Shown: positions 23,066-33,601, numbered from the stretch's first letter. The stretch: 64,000 nt of DNA from Entonaema liquescens (GCA_902805475.1 CADCSX010000005.1:941501-1005500); one strand, 5' to 3'. Translations and numbers: made by a program. Notes: generated by a model from the sequence alone, not told the origin.

Positions 23066-23700
23066 TGGATGACATTTGCTGCAGTTCGACCATGGAAGGT
23101 CGATTTTCTCATACAAGATAGCGAGACTCGGAGTAAGATATGAGTCTATTGAGGAATTACCGAGTCATATCAGAATTCGCCCTCACCGGAGTGAACGCTT
23201 GTGATTGGAGGCTTAGTCGACAGATGTTCATGCAAGCATAGCCACAAAATTAAGGCAGATAACCTACAACTATTGTGCAATGACCCCGTAGCCCAATCAG
23301 CTCCACGGCGGGCTGGACTATCCGAGCTGAAAGCTCCTGGGGTCAGGGTAGGAGTGCATATAGGATTGGTGGCTTACGATCTAGTTGACGATCTTGGCGC
23401 CTTCATTGTGGAGTAGGTTGGGCGCACCGCATGAGCTCTAAGATGGGAGTCTTCAAAGTAAAACTAGAACTGATCTTAAAGAATAAAGACATGACTTCAG
23501 GTGAATTATATAATCTTTTTCAAGACTATATACGATTGAGTACCTATAATTGAAAGTGGCGGGTCAAATGGCCGCACTGATGAAAAGAAGAGAGATAGTG
23601 ATAAAGCCTCTTTGAAAGAAGCGTACGCATTATAATCTAAAGTATAGACGATACGGGTATGGGCAAAGTGCATCTAATATGCCGAGGTATTTAGGTCAGC
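23066..23700. other. Intergenic, no gene recognised
   Basis: Upstream region of the HET gene. The frame 23201-23416 lacks a family motif and an ATG start. Confidence 0.45.
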
Positions 23701-24639
23701 TCAAGCCTTCTTCTTGACCACCAGCAGCACGCCCGACTCTGATCTCTTAATAACCTCCTTCCCCCTTTCCACCCCCGCCTCATGTAGCAGTCTCTCGATC
23801 TCCCTTCTCAACAATCGCGCGACATCTTCCTCAGTCCCGGCCTTCTCTGGGTTTTCTTCCCTCCATCTCTTCACCGCGCTCGTCGTCCCCATCAAGGCCT
23901 CTAACTTATCCAACTCTATCTCTGGCTCGCCCACCGCGAAAAACTGGTCTCCTAGCAGAGCACCCTCATTTCCAGTTCCCCATTCTACCCGGGCAAAGGA
24001 TTCCTTATCGAAGTCCGCGACAGGAGGCTCCGAGGTCCATGGCAACGGTAGGTTGACATATAACTCCCGCGATAGGAAATTTCCGGGAAGCAAGTGCTTC
24101 ACGAGATGTTCCTTCTGGAATCCTTCTACGACGGCCTGGATCGCAGCGGCGTTCGGAACACTGTCGGCGATCCTCGCGCTCCTATAAGTCCAGATCGCCA
24201 CGCTTCCGCCCGGCTTGAGGACTTGCGCCGCCCTTGCCCAGAATGCGGGCATGTTAAACCAATGTGCGGCGGTTGCAATAGTAATAAGGTCAATACTACC
24301 GTCCGGAAGTCCGGAGAGATCTTCGGCAGTGGAGACTTCAAAGCGGATTGGCTCTCCGCTTCCAGAAGTCCCGCCGAGTTCCTTTGCGCCTGCAATCATG
24401 CCTTCCGAAGGGTCGAAACCGATGGCATGCTGAAACCGCGTGGCCAGAGTACGGACGGCAATACCGGGCCCGCAACCAACATCAAGAAGCGTGTCAAGTT
24501 TTCCGCCGGTAGACGTATGTCGGTCAAGAACGGTGTTGTATAAGGTGGGGTGGTAATCTCGCCGGAACTGAGCATAGTTAGATGCTTCGGCGGGGGTGAA
24601 GGAACGGAAAGTGACTTCCGGAACGACTTCAACAGACAT
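23701..24639 (-). CDS. SAM-dependent methyltransferase, Tmt1/Crg1-like
   Basis: A class I methyltransferase of 312 residues in one exon. LLDVGCGPGIAVRTLA (about residues 51-66) is motif I, AIGFDPSEGMIAGAKE is the acidic strand that holds the SAM ribose, and LITIATAAHWFNMPAFW with LKPGGSVAIWTY are the later core motifs. The N-terminal SNYAQFRRDYHPTLYN matches fungal proteins related to trans-aconitate 3-methyltransferase (Tmt1) and the cantharidin-resistance enzyme Crg1. These act on small carboxylates or lipophilic compounds, so the substrate is open. The first ATG is used. A cytosolic location is likely as no targeting signal is visible. Confidence 0.9.
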   Translation of the reverse strand: MSVEVVPEVTFRSFTPAEASNYAQFRRDYHPTLYNTVLDRHTSTGGKLDTLLDVGCGPGIAVRTLATRFQHAIGFDPSEGMIAGAKELGGTSGSGEPIRFEVSTAEDLSGLPDGSIDLITIATAAHWFNMPAFWARAAQVLKPGGSVAIWTYRSARIADSVPNAAAIQAVVEGFQKEHLVKHLLPGNFLSRELYVNLPLPWTSEPPVADFDKESFARVEWGTGNEGALLGDQFFAVGEPEIELDKLEALMGTTSAVKRWREENPEKAGTEEDVARLLRREIERLLHEAGVERGKEVIKRSESGVLLVVKKKA

Positions 24640-25792
24640 TGTAGCGAGGAGTTAATGAATAATTAGGTATTTAAGTAAGTTTTTATATGCTTGAATAAAT
24701 ATGAAGTTACTTCCAAGGAATGTGACTTGTAAATTGTGTCGACTAAGAGTATTACGATTTGGCTGCTGGTATTTCGTTATTGTTACGCCGAATGATTCAA
24801 TAGTAAATCTATAAGAGCTCCTTTAATATAGTCTGAATTCCGGCGCTAATGAAATTCTCCGTCCTCCGTTGGACATTATCGGTCAATGCGGTACCTCCTC
24901 AAATCTCTAGGTGAATAATTACATTACCTATCTATCAATTATAGATTGAAATGGAAACATAGACGAGAACTGCTATTAGTAAGGTCGTCGCTAGCTGAGA
25001 AGAATGATTAGGTAGGTAGGAAAGGATCTCGGGAGTGTTGTATTACCGTCATGTCGGTATGTGAGTATATTCTCCGGCGCTATCTCCGGTGCTATCTTCC
25101 ACGAAGGTCCGGGCCAAGTAGCGAAGACAAAACCTTGGCGCCCTCATTTCAACGTCTACAATATTATTGACACTGTATTAACAATATGTTACAGTACCTT
25201 AAGCACCTAAGAGGTAGTGAGTTCAATAGTGATCTTTTCGCCAAACCATGTGGCCTCCACACATTTTACAGGTAGAGCAGCCACTATGTATAGCCGAGTT
25301 AATACAGTAGCTTTTCTTCTTGTTCGCACGTAGCTTAACTACCTCTTAAAGCACAGCCACCAGTTTTCAAAGGTCATGTATTCGTACTACTCTCAGGTAA
25401 TACAACCTCAATCTTGCATAACACGGCACAACAAAGAGGGGGAGGGGACTTCTCTGTATAATGGTATAGTTCACCCGTGAAAGAGAATCCTAACAATGAC
25501 AAGCAAAAAGAATTGTCAGAAATAGTTTCAAAATTTCATATTCTTCCTTTCATATCCTACAATACTATTGGACTACCCTTTCAACACCAATTCTTGCAAA
25601 CCTGTCAGCTGCCGCAAAATGAATCCGTAGCTCGAGTGTTCACAATGGCCATTGTAAAGTGTAATGTCCTATTAAATCACGAATAAGTCTCGAGTATTCA
25701 GTGCATTCTTGAAAACTACCTATCAATTCGTATATACAGGTACTGTAAGACATAAAAAAACAATAACCCTTACTTCATCACCATACTGCATC
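24640..25792. other. Intergenic, divergent promoter region
   Basis: Lies between the methyltransferase (minus) and the small hypothetical gene (plus). AT-rich, with an AGGTAGGTAGG stretch near 25015. The frame 25477-25686 has no supporting features. Confidence 0.4.
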
Positions 25793-26260
25793 ATGTCTGC
25801 CATCGACGCCATCAACTCCATCAATGCCTTCCACGCTGAGGCCACACAAATCATGCGCCCACTCGGCCGTCGTCCTACTCGGACTGAGCAGTGCTATGCG
25901 CTAGAACTGGCCGATAAAGCCTTGGAGTATGCCGTCAGATACGGCTTGGATAGGTCCGTAATAGAGGAGTGCAGGGCTTTCCAACGTTTCTGCTACGAAC
26001 CTCTTCAGAGTGCCTACAGCTGGATCGACACCCACGAACGCCGCCTATACGAGAAGAGCTCATCAAAAATGCCTTTGAAAGGTAAGCGTTCGGCCAGGCA
26101 TTACAACGTCGATAAGGGTGAGCATGTCGTCGAGGCCCTCGAGGCTGTTCATATCGGAAACATGATGAATAATCGCCAGTCTGAATCGCAGGCGTGGAAC
26201 CGCAAGATACGGTGGGTCGATGAAGTTATGGATCGGCCGATCCGTACTTCGGTTCGTTAG
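25793..26260 (+). CDS. small hypothetical protein
   Basis: A frame of 155 residues starting at MSAIDAINSINAFHAEATQI. The open frame extends further upstream, but this ATG is chosen because the codons before it look non-coding. The N-terminal 90 residues are predicted helical and charged; the C-terminal third is basic (KMPLKGKRSARHYNVDKGEH). No membrane segment, signal peptide or known family is visible. The codon use is consistent with a real gene. A neighbouring RTA1 gene on the same strand starts 1.06 kb downstream. Confidence 0.5.
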   Translation: MSAIDAINSINAFHAEATQIMRPLGRRPTRTEQCYALELADKALEYAVRYGLDRSVIEECRAFQRFCYEPLQSAYSWIDTHERRLYEKSSSKMPLKGKRSARHYNVDKGEHVVEALEAVHIGNMMNNRQSESQAWNRKIRWVDEVMDRPIRTSVR

Positions 26261-27318
26261 CACGACGGTGCGAGCGTACTTATAGGCATCAAGCCTGGAG
26301 CTTGTTGCTCAACAGTACAGACAAATCCTTTGCTTGGCCTACTATATGTTTTCTAAGGTGGGTTTAAATTAGTACAATAAACTTCGCTACATAGTAGGCC
26401 ATTCGATATGTTTTACATAGTAATCACCTTTGAAAAGATACACATGCATACTTTTTAGTGAATCATGACATATATGTTAAAGGCTTATAGCTTATGACCA
26501 CCTCTCAAGGTCTAGGTAAATGCTATCTTAAGAAAATCCACCAGAGCTTACGCGGCAATAGGCCGGGGCGCCATACTGTCCTTTAATACTTATTTAAATG
26601 TGTTCTCAATCATTATCTTTGAAACCGTAGTATCGCATCCAAAAATGAGCCATAGCACTGATCCAGCTAAATAAGGATACGACAGAGCCTCACCATAGAA
26701 TTGATGTCGGACGAATCTTTGTCCGCTATCTTCAAAATTGGGTTACGATCTAGCCCCTAGCCAATGGGAACCCCGGCTCGATCGCATTCGTTTGATCGCC
26801 AAGCGCTGAGCCGCCGGCACTGGATTCTACTATGCCCAATAAAGTGACTAAAAGTAGCGAGTGCGAAGAGAATCTGGGGATAGTGACAACTCAGGAATCG
26901 GCCGCCCTAAAATCGCATTATGGTGGCCTTCGAGAAGAGGCGAGGCCAAGTTTATGGACTATGGTCGTTCCCATTCTTGGAATATACGATGGAATTGCCA
27001 CGCGGCCTGCAGTAGTAAGAAATGATAATGATGTTTCAGTCTCGGGGGATATAATAGGGTCGAATCAACTGTACTTATAGGTTTAAGTCATCTCACGCCC
27101 TATCTCTTTTAATTATTTCTTCTAGTCATATACATAGGTCGACTCTTCCACTGCTACATAGTTATAAGTCAGAACCATCCCCTACACTCCTTTACATCTG
27201 CTTTACCTCCCTTCGCCTTCAGACGACCCCGACAATTACTGGCCTTCTGTTCATACTGCATTCTCACATCCCCCATTAAGAAGAACTATACCCGCAGAAA
27301 GATACTACGCAACTTGAG
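26261..27318. other. Intergenic, upstream of the RTA1 gene
   Basis: AT-rich. The 82-residue frame 26832-27080 begins with ATG but has no recognised motif. Pyrimidine-rich sequence at about 27170-27260, just before the RTA1 start, is typical of fungal promoters and 5' leaders. Confidence 0.4.
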
Positions 27319-28470
27319 ATGTCTACAGGTCTTCCACCAGGCGTGCCGCCAGGCACCAAGGTCTTCGGGCCCGCTGGCAACTGTACTCTGGAGGTGTGTC
27401 CCGTAGAGATAAGCGTGTATGGATACGCACCTAGTCTCGCTGCGAATGCCATCTTTCTGGCTCTCTATCTCATCTCCGCATGCATACACGTCTATCTGGG
27501 AATTCGGTGGAAGAGTTGGTTCTTCATGGGATGCATGGTTCTCGGCGCCGTCAATGCCACTTTGGGCTACGCAGGCCGGATTGTCATGCACTATAACCCG
27601 TTCAACTTTGTAGCATTCATGCTTCAAATCAGTTTGTCTCCCTCATCTATATCGGCGCAGTCTATACCTACCAAACATGACCTGACTGAAATATAATAGT
27701 TTGTGTTACCAGTGGTCCGGTCTATTACTCCGCTGCTATCTACGTGACACTTGCAGCAGCGTAAGTAATTGTCTCATATATCTCTCTTCTAAATAGGTAG
27801 AGTTTGCATTTTTCCTGTCAACTAACGTACCTTACATAGCATCAAGGACTTCTCTCCCTCGCTCTCCCGCTTTAGACCCGACCTTTTCTACTGGGTCTTC
27901 ATCCCGTCCGATGTCATCTGCTTGATCTTCCAAGCGGCCGGGGGCGGCTTATCAACAGCGTCCTCGGGCGAGAGTGAAATCGGAGTGGACATGGCGCTTG
28001 TTGGTCTCAGTCTACAAGTAGCTATGTTGTTGATCTTCTGCGGTTTCTTCGCAGATTACTTGCTCCGCTACTTCCGCTCTGCCCAGTATCAAGCCGACCT
28101 AGGAAGAAGAATAGCCGGGTTGAATTTCGGAACTAGGCTGAAGCTCTTCTTCAGCTTCATGACGTTGGCGATACTGCTGATTTTGATCCGATGCGTGTAC
28201 CGACTTGTGGAGCTGCGTGAGGGATATAGAGGAGACCTTATTCGTGATGAGCCGTTGTTCATAGGGTTAGAGGGATGGTAAGCTCCTTTTGACATAACGA
28301 CTTAATCATGAGTCAGGCTAATTCTTCATTCTAGCTTGGTTATCATTGCCGTTTATTGCCTCATGATTGCCCACCCGGGGTTCATATTTAAGAAGAGTGA
28401 TGCTATTTACAGATTACCATGCCAGTCCTTCCACGTAGATTACCCCACTAAAGCAGCTGTACGCAGGTGA
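27319..28470 (+). CDS. RTA1-family membrane protein, C-terminus replaced by a transposon
   Basis: RTA1-like proteins are fungal seven-helix plasma-membrane proteins linked to lipid-translocating export and resistance to toxic lipophiles. Exons: 27319-27631, 27700-27760, 27840-28277 and 28335-28470; every junction keeps phase and gives 315 residues. Typical signatures are YGYAPSLAANAIFLALYLIS, GCMVLGAVNATLGYAGRI, a splice-created IICVTSGPVYYSAAIY, DLFYWVFIPSDVICLIFQAA and, after intron 3, CLVIIAVYCLMIAHPGFIF. All seven helices are present. The native tail is cut after FIFK: the last 24 codons and the stop come from the left end of a hAT-like element inserted at 28394/28395. The original tail (29296-29374) lies beyond the element. 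Whether the altered tail affects function is unknown. Confidence 0.93.
28387..28394 (+). repeat. target-site duplication, left copy
   Basis: TTTAAGAA, directly repeated at 29288-29295 with no mismatch. Its length of 8 bp is characteristic of hAT transposition. Confidence 0.88.
28395..28448 (+). repeat. left terminal inverted repeat
   Basis: 54 bp, matching the reverse complement of 29234-29287 at 52 positions; the first 24 positions are identical. Weaker similarity (GCTGTA) continues a few bases inward. Confidence 0.9.
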
Positions 28471-29233
28471 CTCAAAAATTACCGTATTTTTACATCCTGA
28501 CTCAATTACCATACAATCAATTGTTTCGTACTTATATTAAGAGATAATTTCAAGTAATTAGTATATCTAGACTCTACTCCTCGAGGCGCATCGATTGATA
28601 TTAATTTTAATTAAATACGGCTATATTTATTAGAAAATCAATCTACAAATAAGAAATATCAATCTGCGAATAGCCTCAACCAATCTACAAATAAGGTAAT
28701 TCAAGGAGTAATATCTTAATAACTTATATTGCTTAAATCCTTGTAAAATAGGCAATCTAAAGATATGATTTTCGTAAAATAATACTGTGGTTTAAGGGAG
28801 ATATTACTGAGTGTTTGAAAACTAATTTACAAATAAGAAAAATCAATCTGCAAATAGCTGCGCTCTAGCTGAGGAAGACGATATTCGCAATCAAATAACA
28901 CACGATAATAACGCTTTCAATATAAAATAAATAGATCTATGTAATCGCCGTAACGAGGCGCGTCTAGAGATGTAAATATCTTCAAAATCAATTATATTTC
29001 AAGCAAAATACAGTTAAATATTGATGCTTATAAATAACCCCTCTTAAACACTCAATGGAACACTCAGTAATACGCTCAGTAGACTTGAATTTGTAAGGGC
29101 CTAGGTAAGTAAAATTGACCTGTAAATAATAAATAGACCTTAAATTCAAGTTTCCTCAGGGTCTGAATAGTGGCATGTCATTTTACTGGTAATTACTAGT
29201 CAATTTAACGTGTCAGTTACTTACAGCCGTTCG

Positions 29234-29287
29234 GTGGGGTAATCTACGTGGAAGGGCTGGCAAGGTAATCTGTAAATAGCATCACTC
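29234..29287 (-). repeat. right terminal inverted repeat
   Basis: Partner of 28395-28448. Ends with GCATCACTC directly before the right copy of the TTTAAGAA duplication. Confidence 0.9.
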
Positions 29288-29295
29288 TTTAAGAA
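29288..29295 (+). repeat. target-site duplication, right copy
   Basis: TTTAAGAA, identical to 28387-28394. Removing the element and one copy rejoins the RTA1 reading frame without a shift. Confidence 0.88.
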
Positions 29296-29374
29296 ACGCC
29301 AGAACCTCGGTGTTGAGGGCTCCGAAAACTACGAGTTTCAAAAGGTTCCTTCTAACACGCCCATCAGATCATAA
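29296..29374 (+). pseudogene. displaced native 3' end of the RTA1 coding sequence
   Basis: Directly after the right target duplication the RTA1 frame continues for 26 codons, including KRQNLGVEGSENYEF and ending at TAA 29372. Fungal RTA1 proteins usually end in such a short polar cytoplasmic tail. In the present sequence it is separated from the rest of the gene by 893 bases that contain an in-frame stop, so it should not be translated. The pre-insertion protein would have had 316 residues, almost the same as the 315 of the altered one. Confidence 0.85.
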
Positions 29375-29687
29375 GCGACGCCATCCACGACTTGATTCTA
29401 AGTTTAAAAAAGACATATTTCATATTCGTTGTCCCTTTAGAGTTGCATCAAATCCCGCCTTCTGGCTTCCGGTTCTCTATATCATATTACTCTTGTGCGC
29501 TTTATATTTGTATAATAATAGCCTTAGTTTCATTTGAATTATACTATCAAGAAAGTCAAATTCACTGCCTTGAATGTCTATCATCATTTAAAAAAAAAAA
29601 AACATTTACTTGGGAACTATAAGCAAAGATTGAAGGCAAATTTTCACTTCCTAAGGAACTAGCTTCAGAAGCTAGTTTCCACTCAAT
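29375..29687. other. Intergenic, no gene recognised
   Basis: Presumed 3' untranslated and terminator region of the original RTA1 gene. It includes a 13-base A run near 29590-29602. Confidence 0.4.
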
Positions 29688-29770
29688 TCTCGATTGGTCT
29701 AGTGGTCAGGATACCTGCTTGTCATCGCACAAGCGCGCAGGTGGCCGGGGTTCGATTCCCCGATCGAGAG
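29688..29770 (+). tRNA. tRNA-Asp (GUC) with a short intron
   Basis: A complete cloverleaf can be drawn by hand. The acceptor stem TCTCGAT pairs with ATCGAGA, with G as discriminator. The D arm lies in GTCTAGTGGTCAGGAT, which is also the A box. The anticodon stem is CCTGC with GCAGG and the T arm is CGGGG-TTCGATT-CCCCG, the B box. The anticodon-stem interval is 18 bases instead of 7, so an 11-base intron follows A37 in TTGTCA; the anticodon is GTC. A TTTT at 29777-29780 can terminate RNA polymerase III. Confidence 0.92.
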
Positions 29771-32330
29771 TTTCTCTTTTGCCTTTGGGATGAGTTTGTG
29801 GGGGAAATAAGCGTATGTGGATTCGGATTCCACTATAGTCACCCTAACTATCGCGACTATATTAGTTCACGATAAGTTCGCGAAACCACCGATTAGGCTT
29901 GTGTATTGCCAAGCTCTTTTTGCATTTTTATAAAGGGAAATCAGGTATAAATCAATGGTAAAATAATAGATTGAGATGAGTGAGCATTCGTGGAGGGCAA
30001 TGCAACTTAAGACGGGTTCCTTCGGGAAGTACATAGGTAGGTGACCTCTAGTATGTATGAACCTAGCTAATAATCAAGTACATTTACTATATATTTGGCT
30101 TCTTCCAGCTCTTGTTTCTCGTTATTTTCTTCTCTAGATCATATACCGATTACCAATCTACTTGTGCCATCGCGAAACATGTCAGTAAGATACGCTAGCA
30201 CATAGTAAATAAACATCACGCTGACAATCCTCTCAGGGGTTCATTCAGTCTGAACGAGAGGGTCCACCTTTGGAACCTAGCAGGCAAGGCTTGGTATAGT
30301 GGATTATATACCATATCAGCCATCAGTGGGACTTTCTACAAACTTTTGGATGTGAATGGACAGGAAGTTGGCGGTGGCCAACGGTACCCGGAAGACCAAT
30401 TGGGGGCGAGGATGGCGCGTGCTGGTTATCAATAAGTTTATCAGCTATGGGACCAAAGGGGGTAAACGGCCACAGGTGCTATATCAAAACAGTCGTTGTC
30501 CCCCTAGGGCGCCGTCTTGCTCATATCGATGGCTAGGTATATTGAGGCTTAAAAGTGCTTCATATCATATGCATGATGTTCATTACGAGAAGTAGTCACT
30601 CTTTCAATCAATGCTTATGACACATTGCGAGATTCGTGGAATTGTCCGAGATGATTCGATAAGTTTAAGATGTTATATGGCTATAGCCAATCATGTAAGA
30701 GCCGGTTTTCAAAACAAGATACTTTATAATCGGCAAGCCGACAGCCCTCCCACCTTCTACAAGCAGGGACCCGTCGTAGCCTGCAGCTGATAAGGGTCTT
30801 TAAACTCTCTGTATGGTAATTTTAAGCTGCGAGGTATCAGCCACCACCATGCGGGAAGATAGTTTTACCCAACCGTATTGCTCGCTTTTCATCGGTAAAC
30901 AGGGAATGTATAGGACTTTTGAGAGACTATTTATCGAAGCCTATGCCAACGACAGAGTCCCAAAGCACTAGGAGCTTTGGGAGAAACCCCCACGAATGTT
31001 TTTCATACTTAACAGCTAGGTAGCATACAAAGTAGCTGTCAGATCTTGCCATCTAACAGCCTATAATTCGAAAGTATCTACTTAGGTACTTAAGGTTGTT
31101 ATACAGAATTAGGGTATAGCCTTTACAACACAACCCATCTTAATCGTACTGCAAGAATGGAAAAGATATCATATATTCGCGTATTTATCGTTGCATGCAG
31201 TTTACAGTCCAATCTTATAGAAGTAGATGAAAATGTAGTTTATTAAGCAGTATGTCCCGTCCTCAAGTGCGATTCTCGCATACATATATTCCACTTATAT
31301 CAACGAATCAGAGATTTAAAAAGGTCAAATCATACTATCCTAGGGATTAAATGGTCAAAGTGCCTGTGATCTTCTCGTAGGCGTTGCCAAGACCTATCAC
31401 TGTTGGTCACAACTGACAAGGGCTGGCTATGGACAAGACTATTGATGGGGACTTCCGAAAGTGATATTAACAATATTCTTTCTTCCAATCAGATATCTAG
31501 GATAAATGGGCGATACTTCTACAGCTGCACACTTGATCACAGCTTGTCATACCAGTCCCGAATTAACCCTGTTTACCCAGCAGAGTAGGTATTATCCAGG
31601 ACTCCAAGTGCCTTGGAGTTAACGGGGGAATCTCTCGCTTCCTACTATAAATCCTTCAGGGTTTTCCCTATAGTATGATAAATATTCTGGAAAGTCAACG
31701 ACGAATTACAGCACTCTCTCCATTCAATTCTTTATCTGCTACATGGGAAGCGGAAAACCGGAGAATAAAACGTGTCAGATAATTAAAGCTCTTGTCGAGG
31801 GAATATGCCAGGGGTATAGGCAGGCTGCGCCTCATGCTAAAACACATTTAACCCAAAACGACGATTATTAAAGATTATCAAGTTTGTTTACACGCTTGTC
31901 ATACAACGTCCAAACCCTTCACCAACCACGTCTTGTTTAAAAGCCTGCACATTCTCCGTTGGAATAGATTGGCCAGAAGCTCCGAAAAGCAATGTAGCAT
32001 TGAAAATATTGATTAGTTGACCGTCACCGCGTCTATTAAGCTTAAACCGCGATGGGTCGCGTGCCGGTATCCGGTGAGATATGTATAGCAAACACGCCGT
32101 GCTTGGCATAGGATGTGACGTCTTACAGTCGAATCAAGAAGTTGATTTAGACCAGAACCCTGACATACATGAAGCTAACGCCTTGGCAAATCTCTTTTCC
32201 ACATCCTGACGATCTAGACGACATGTAGGGGGGGAGGTTGAAATAACCTCGCAGGTCCCGCGCCTTGGGGAAGCCTATCTCCTATTTGCCTTCCAAAGGT
32301 TCGGGAGCGTTTAGAAATCGGACAATCAAG
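29771..32330. other. Gene-poor stretch
   Basis: About 2.6 kb, AT-rich. It contains the uncertain small gene at 30179-30435 and a weak minus-strand frame at 31888-32109 (73 residues, with KLNRRGDGQLINIFNATLLF); neither matches a family known to me. Otherwise nothing recognised. Confidence 0.4.
30179..30435 (+). CDS. possible small two-exon gene, frame uncertain
   Basis: ATGTCA at 30179 is followed by a canonical GTAAGA donor and, 52 bases later, by a CTCAG acceptor (30236). The next 66 codons (30238-30435) are coding-like: FSLNERVHLWNLAGKAWYSG, later LDVNGQEVGGGQRYPEDQLG. The phases do not match: the acceptor leaves the frame off, so bases would have to be missing from the G run 30236-30239 or the first exon is a different one. 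The peptide would be about 68 residues, with no recognised family. Confidence 0.33.
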
Positions 32331-33601
32331 ATGTCCTGGGAAAATATGGAAAAATTACAAGACGCCCCGCCGCGGACTTCGCGACTGATATTTATACGAT
32401 CTAAGAAGGGGATTGCGATTTTCACCGCAGTTACCTGCCTCCTTGTCGCAGCAATAATAGTAATTGGTACGCTTCTAGAGACGCAGTTATCATCATAAAC
32501 TACAGCCGATTTACGTATACTAATATTACATCCATTGGTTTAGCTCTCGCTGCGACGGGTGTGGTTCACACCGGAGGTTCATCCAGTGGATCCAAATCTA
32601 ACGAACAATTAGCTGCTGCATCTTCACCTACGTCAGCTATATTGGTAATTACGAGTACTGCGGCGGCAGCAGCAGTCGGTGTGCTTGAGCCTACATCAAC
32701 CGCAAGATCTACATCAGTGTCTACCGTGACATCTACTACAACTACATCCACGTCTACTACATCATCGTCATCGTCCTCTACATCTAAAACTACCAAGACT
32801 ACTAAAACTACTAAAGCCAAAACTACTACGTCGGAATCATCATCCTCGGAAGAATCCACGTCATCATCGACACCAACTAAAGGAAAGACTGCTGCAAGCC
32901 CTAGCGATGTTCCTCTGAGGATAATGGCGCTCGGCGCCTCCATCGTTAAGGGGGAGACTTCCCCCGGGTATCTAGGTTTCCGCAAACCTATGCGCGATCA
33001 ACTTGTCGGCCTAGGGTTCAAAGTAAACATGGTGGGCTCCGTGAGGCTGGGTGACTTTGTCGACAACGACGTCGAGGCGTACGGGGGCAAGAAAATCAAG
33101 GAGATGCACAACTATGCGAAAAAGGCCGTTCCCAAGACGCTACCGAACGTGTTCCTCATCAATCTGGGTACCAACAATCTGCTGCAAAACAAAGACATCG
33201 ACAAGGTGGGCGCGCAGATGGAGGACATGATCGACTATCTACTGAAAGCGTCGGATAAATCGACAGTCATCCTAAGCACCATGCTTACGAATAAGGTCGG
33301 CGACCTCGAGACCCAGGTCCTGGACATGAACGAGCAGTACCGGAGTATTTGGAAGAAGTACGAAGCAGCCGGGAAACCTGTTGTTCTGGCCGAGATGCAT
33401 CCCAGCCAGGGTGCTTCGGGAGTCCCCTCCGTGAACGAGATCGGACCCGACGGCTCGCACCCCACAGTCCAGGGCTACGAGATGATGGGTGGCATCTTCG
33501 TCAACGCCATCCAAGAGGCTATTGAGAAGGGATTTATTCAGAAACCTGCCAAGAATGGCATCCCCGACGATGGTGAAGCTGAGAGGGCTGGATCAGCATA
33601 G
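32331..33601 (+). CDS. membrane-tethered SGNH (GDSL-like) hydrolase
   Basis: A predicted esterase or carbohydrate-deacetylase-type hydrolase of 397 residues. Exons 32331-32466 and 32544-33601 are joined across a 77-base intron with a TACTAAT branch site. The splice completes a single membrane helix (about residues 29-55, IAIFTAVTCLLVAAIIVI continued by exon 2), giving a type II signal anchor. A stalk of about 90 residues, almost only Ser, Thr and Lys, follows and is probably O-mannosylated. The catalytic domain has block I ALGASIVKGE (nucleophile Ser), block III NLGTNNLL (a GxND variant) and block V DGSHPTVQGY (Asp and His). It should display the enzyme outside the cell or in the secretory lumen. 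The start ATG at 32331 is the first in the frame. Confidence 0.88.

Larger units (their letters stand above)
28395..29287 (+). mobile_element. non-autonomous hAT-like element (MITE), 893 bp
   Basis: The ends are 54-bp terminal inverted repeats (28395-28448 and 29234-29287) that differ at two positions and begin GAGTGATGCTATTTACAG. They are flanked by an 8-bp duplication, TTTAAGAA. The interior is AT-rich and has no open frame of transposase size, so the element must have been moved by an enzyme encoded elsewhere. Inside both ends are several degenerate copies of an ATCTRYAAATAR motif (for example 28641-28652, 28682-28693, 28846-28857 and, in variant form, 29119-29127), which recall the subterminal transposase-binding repeats of hAT elements. 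The insertion lies in the last coding exon of the RTA1 gene. The perfect duplication and near-identical ends suggest a recent event. Confidence 0.9.

Noticed and set aside
32566..32985. Minus-strand frame rich in Asp and Val
   Set aside because: Complement of the Ser/Thr stalk codons of the SGNH hydrolase; the repetitive composition keeps the other strand open.
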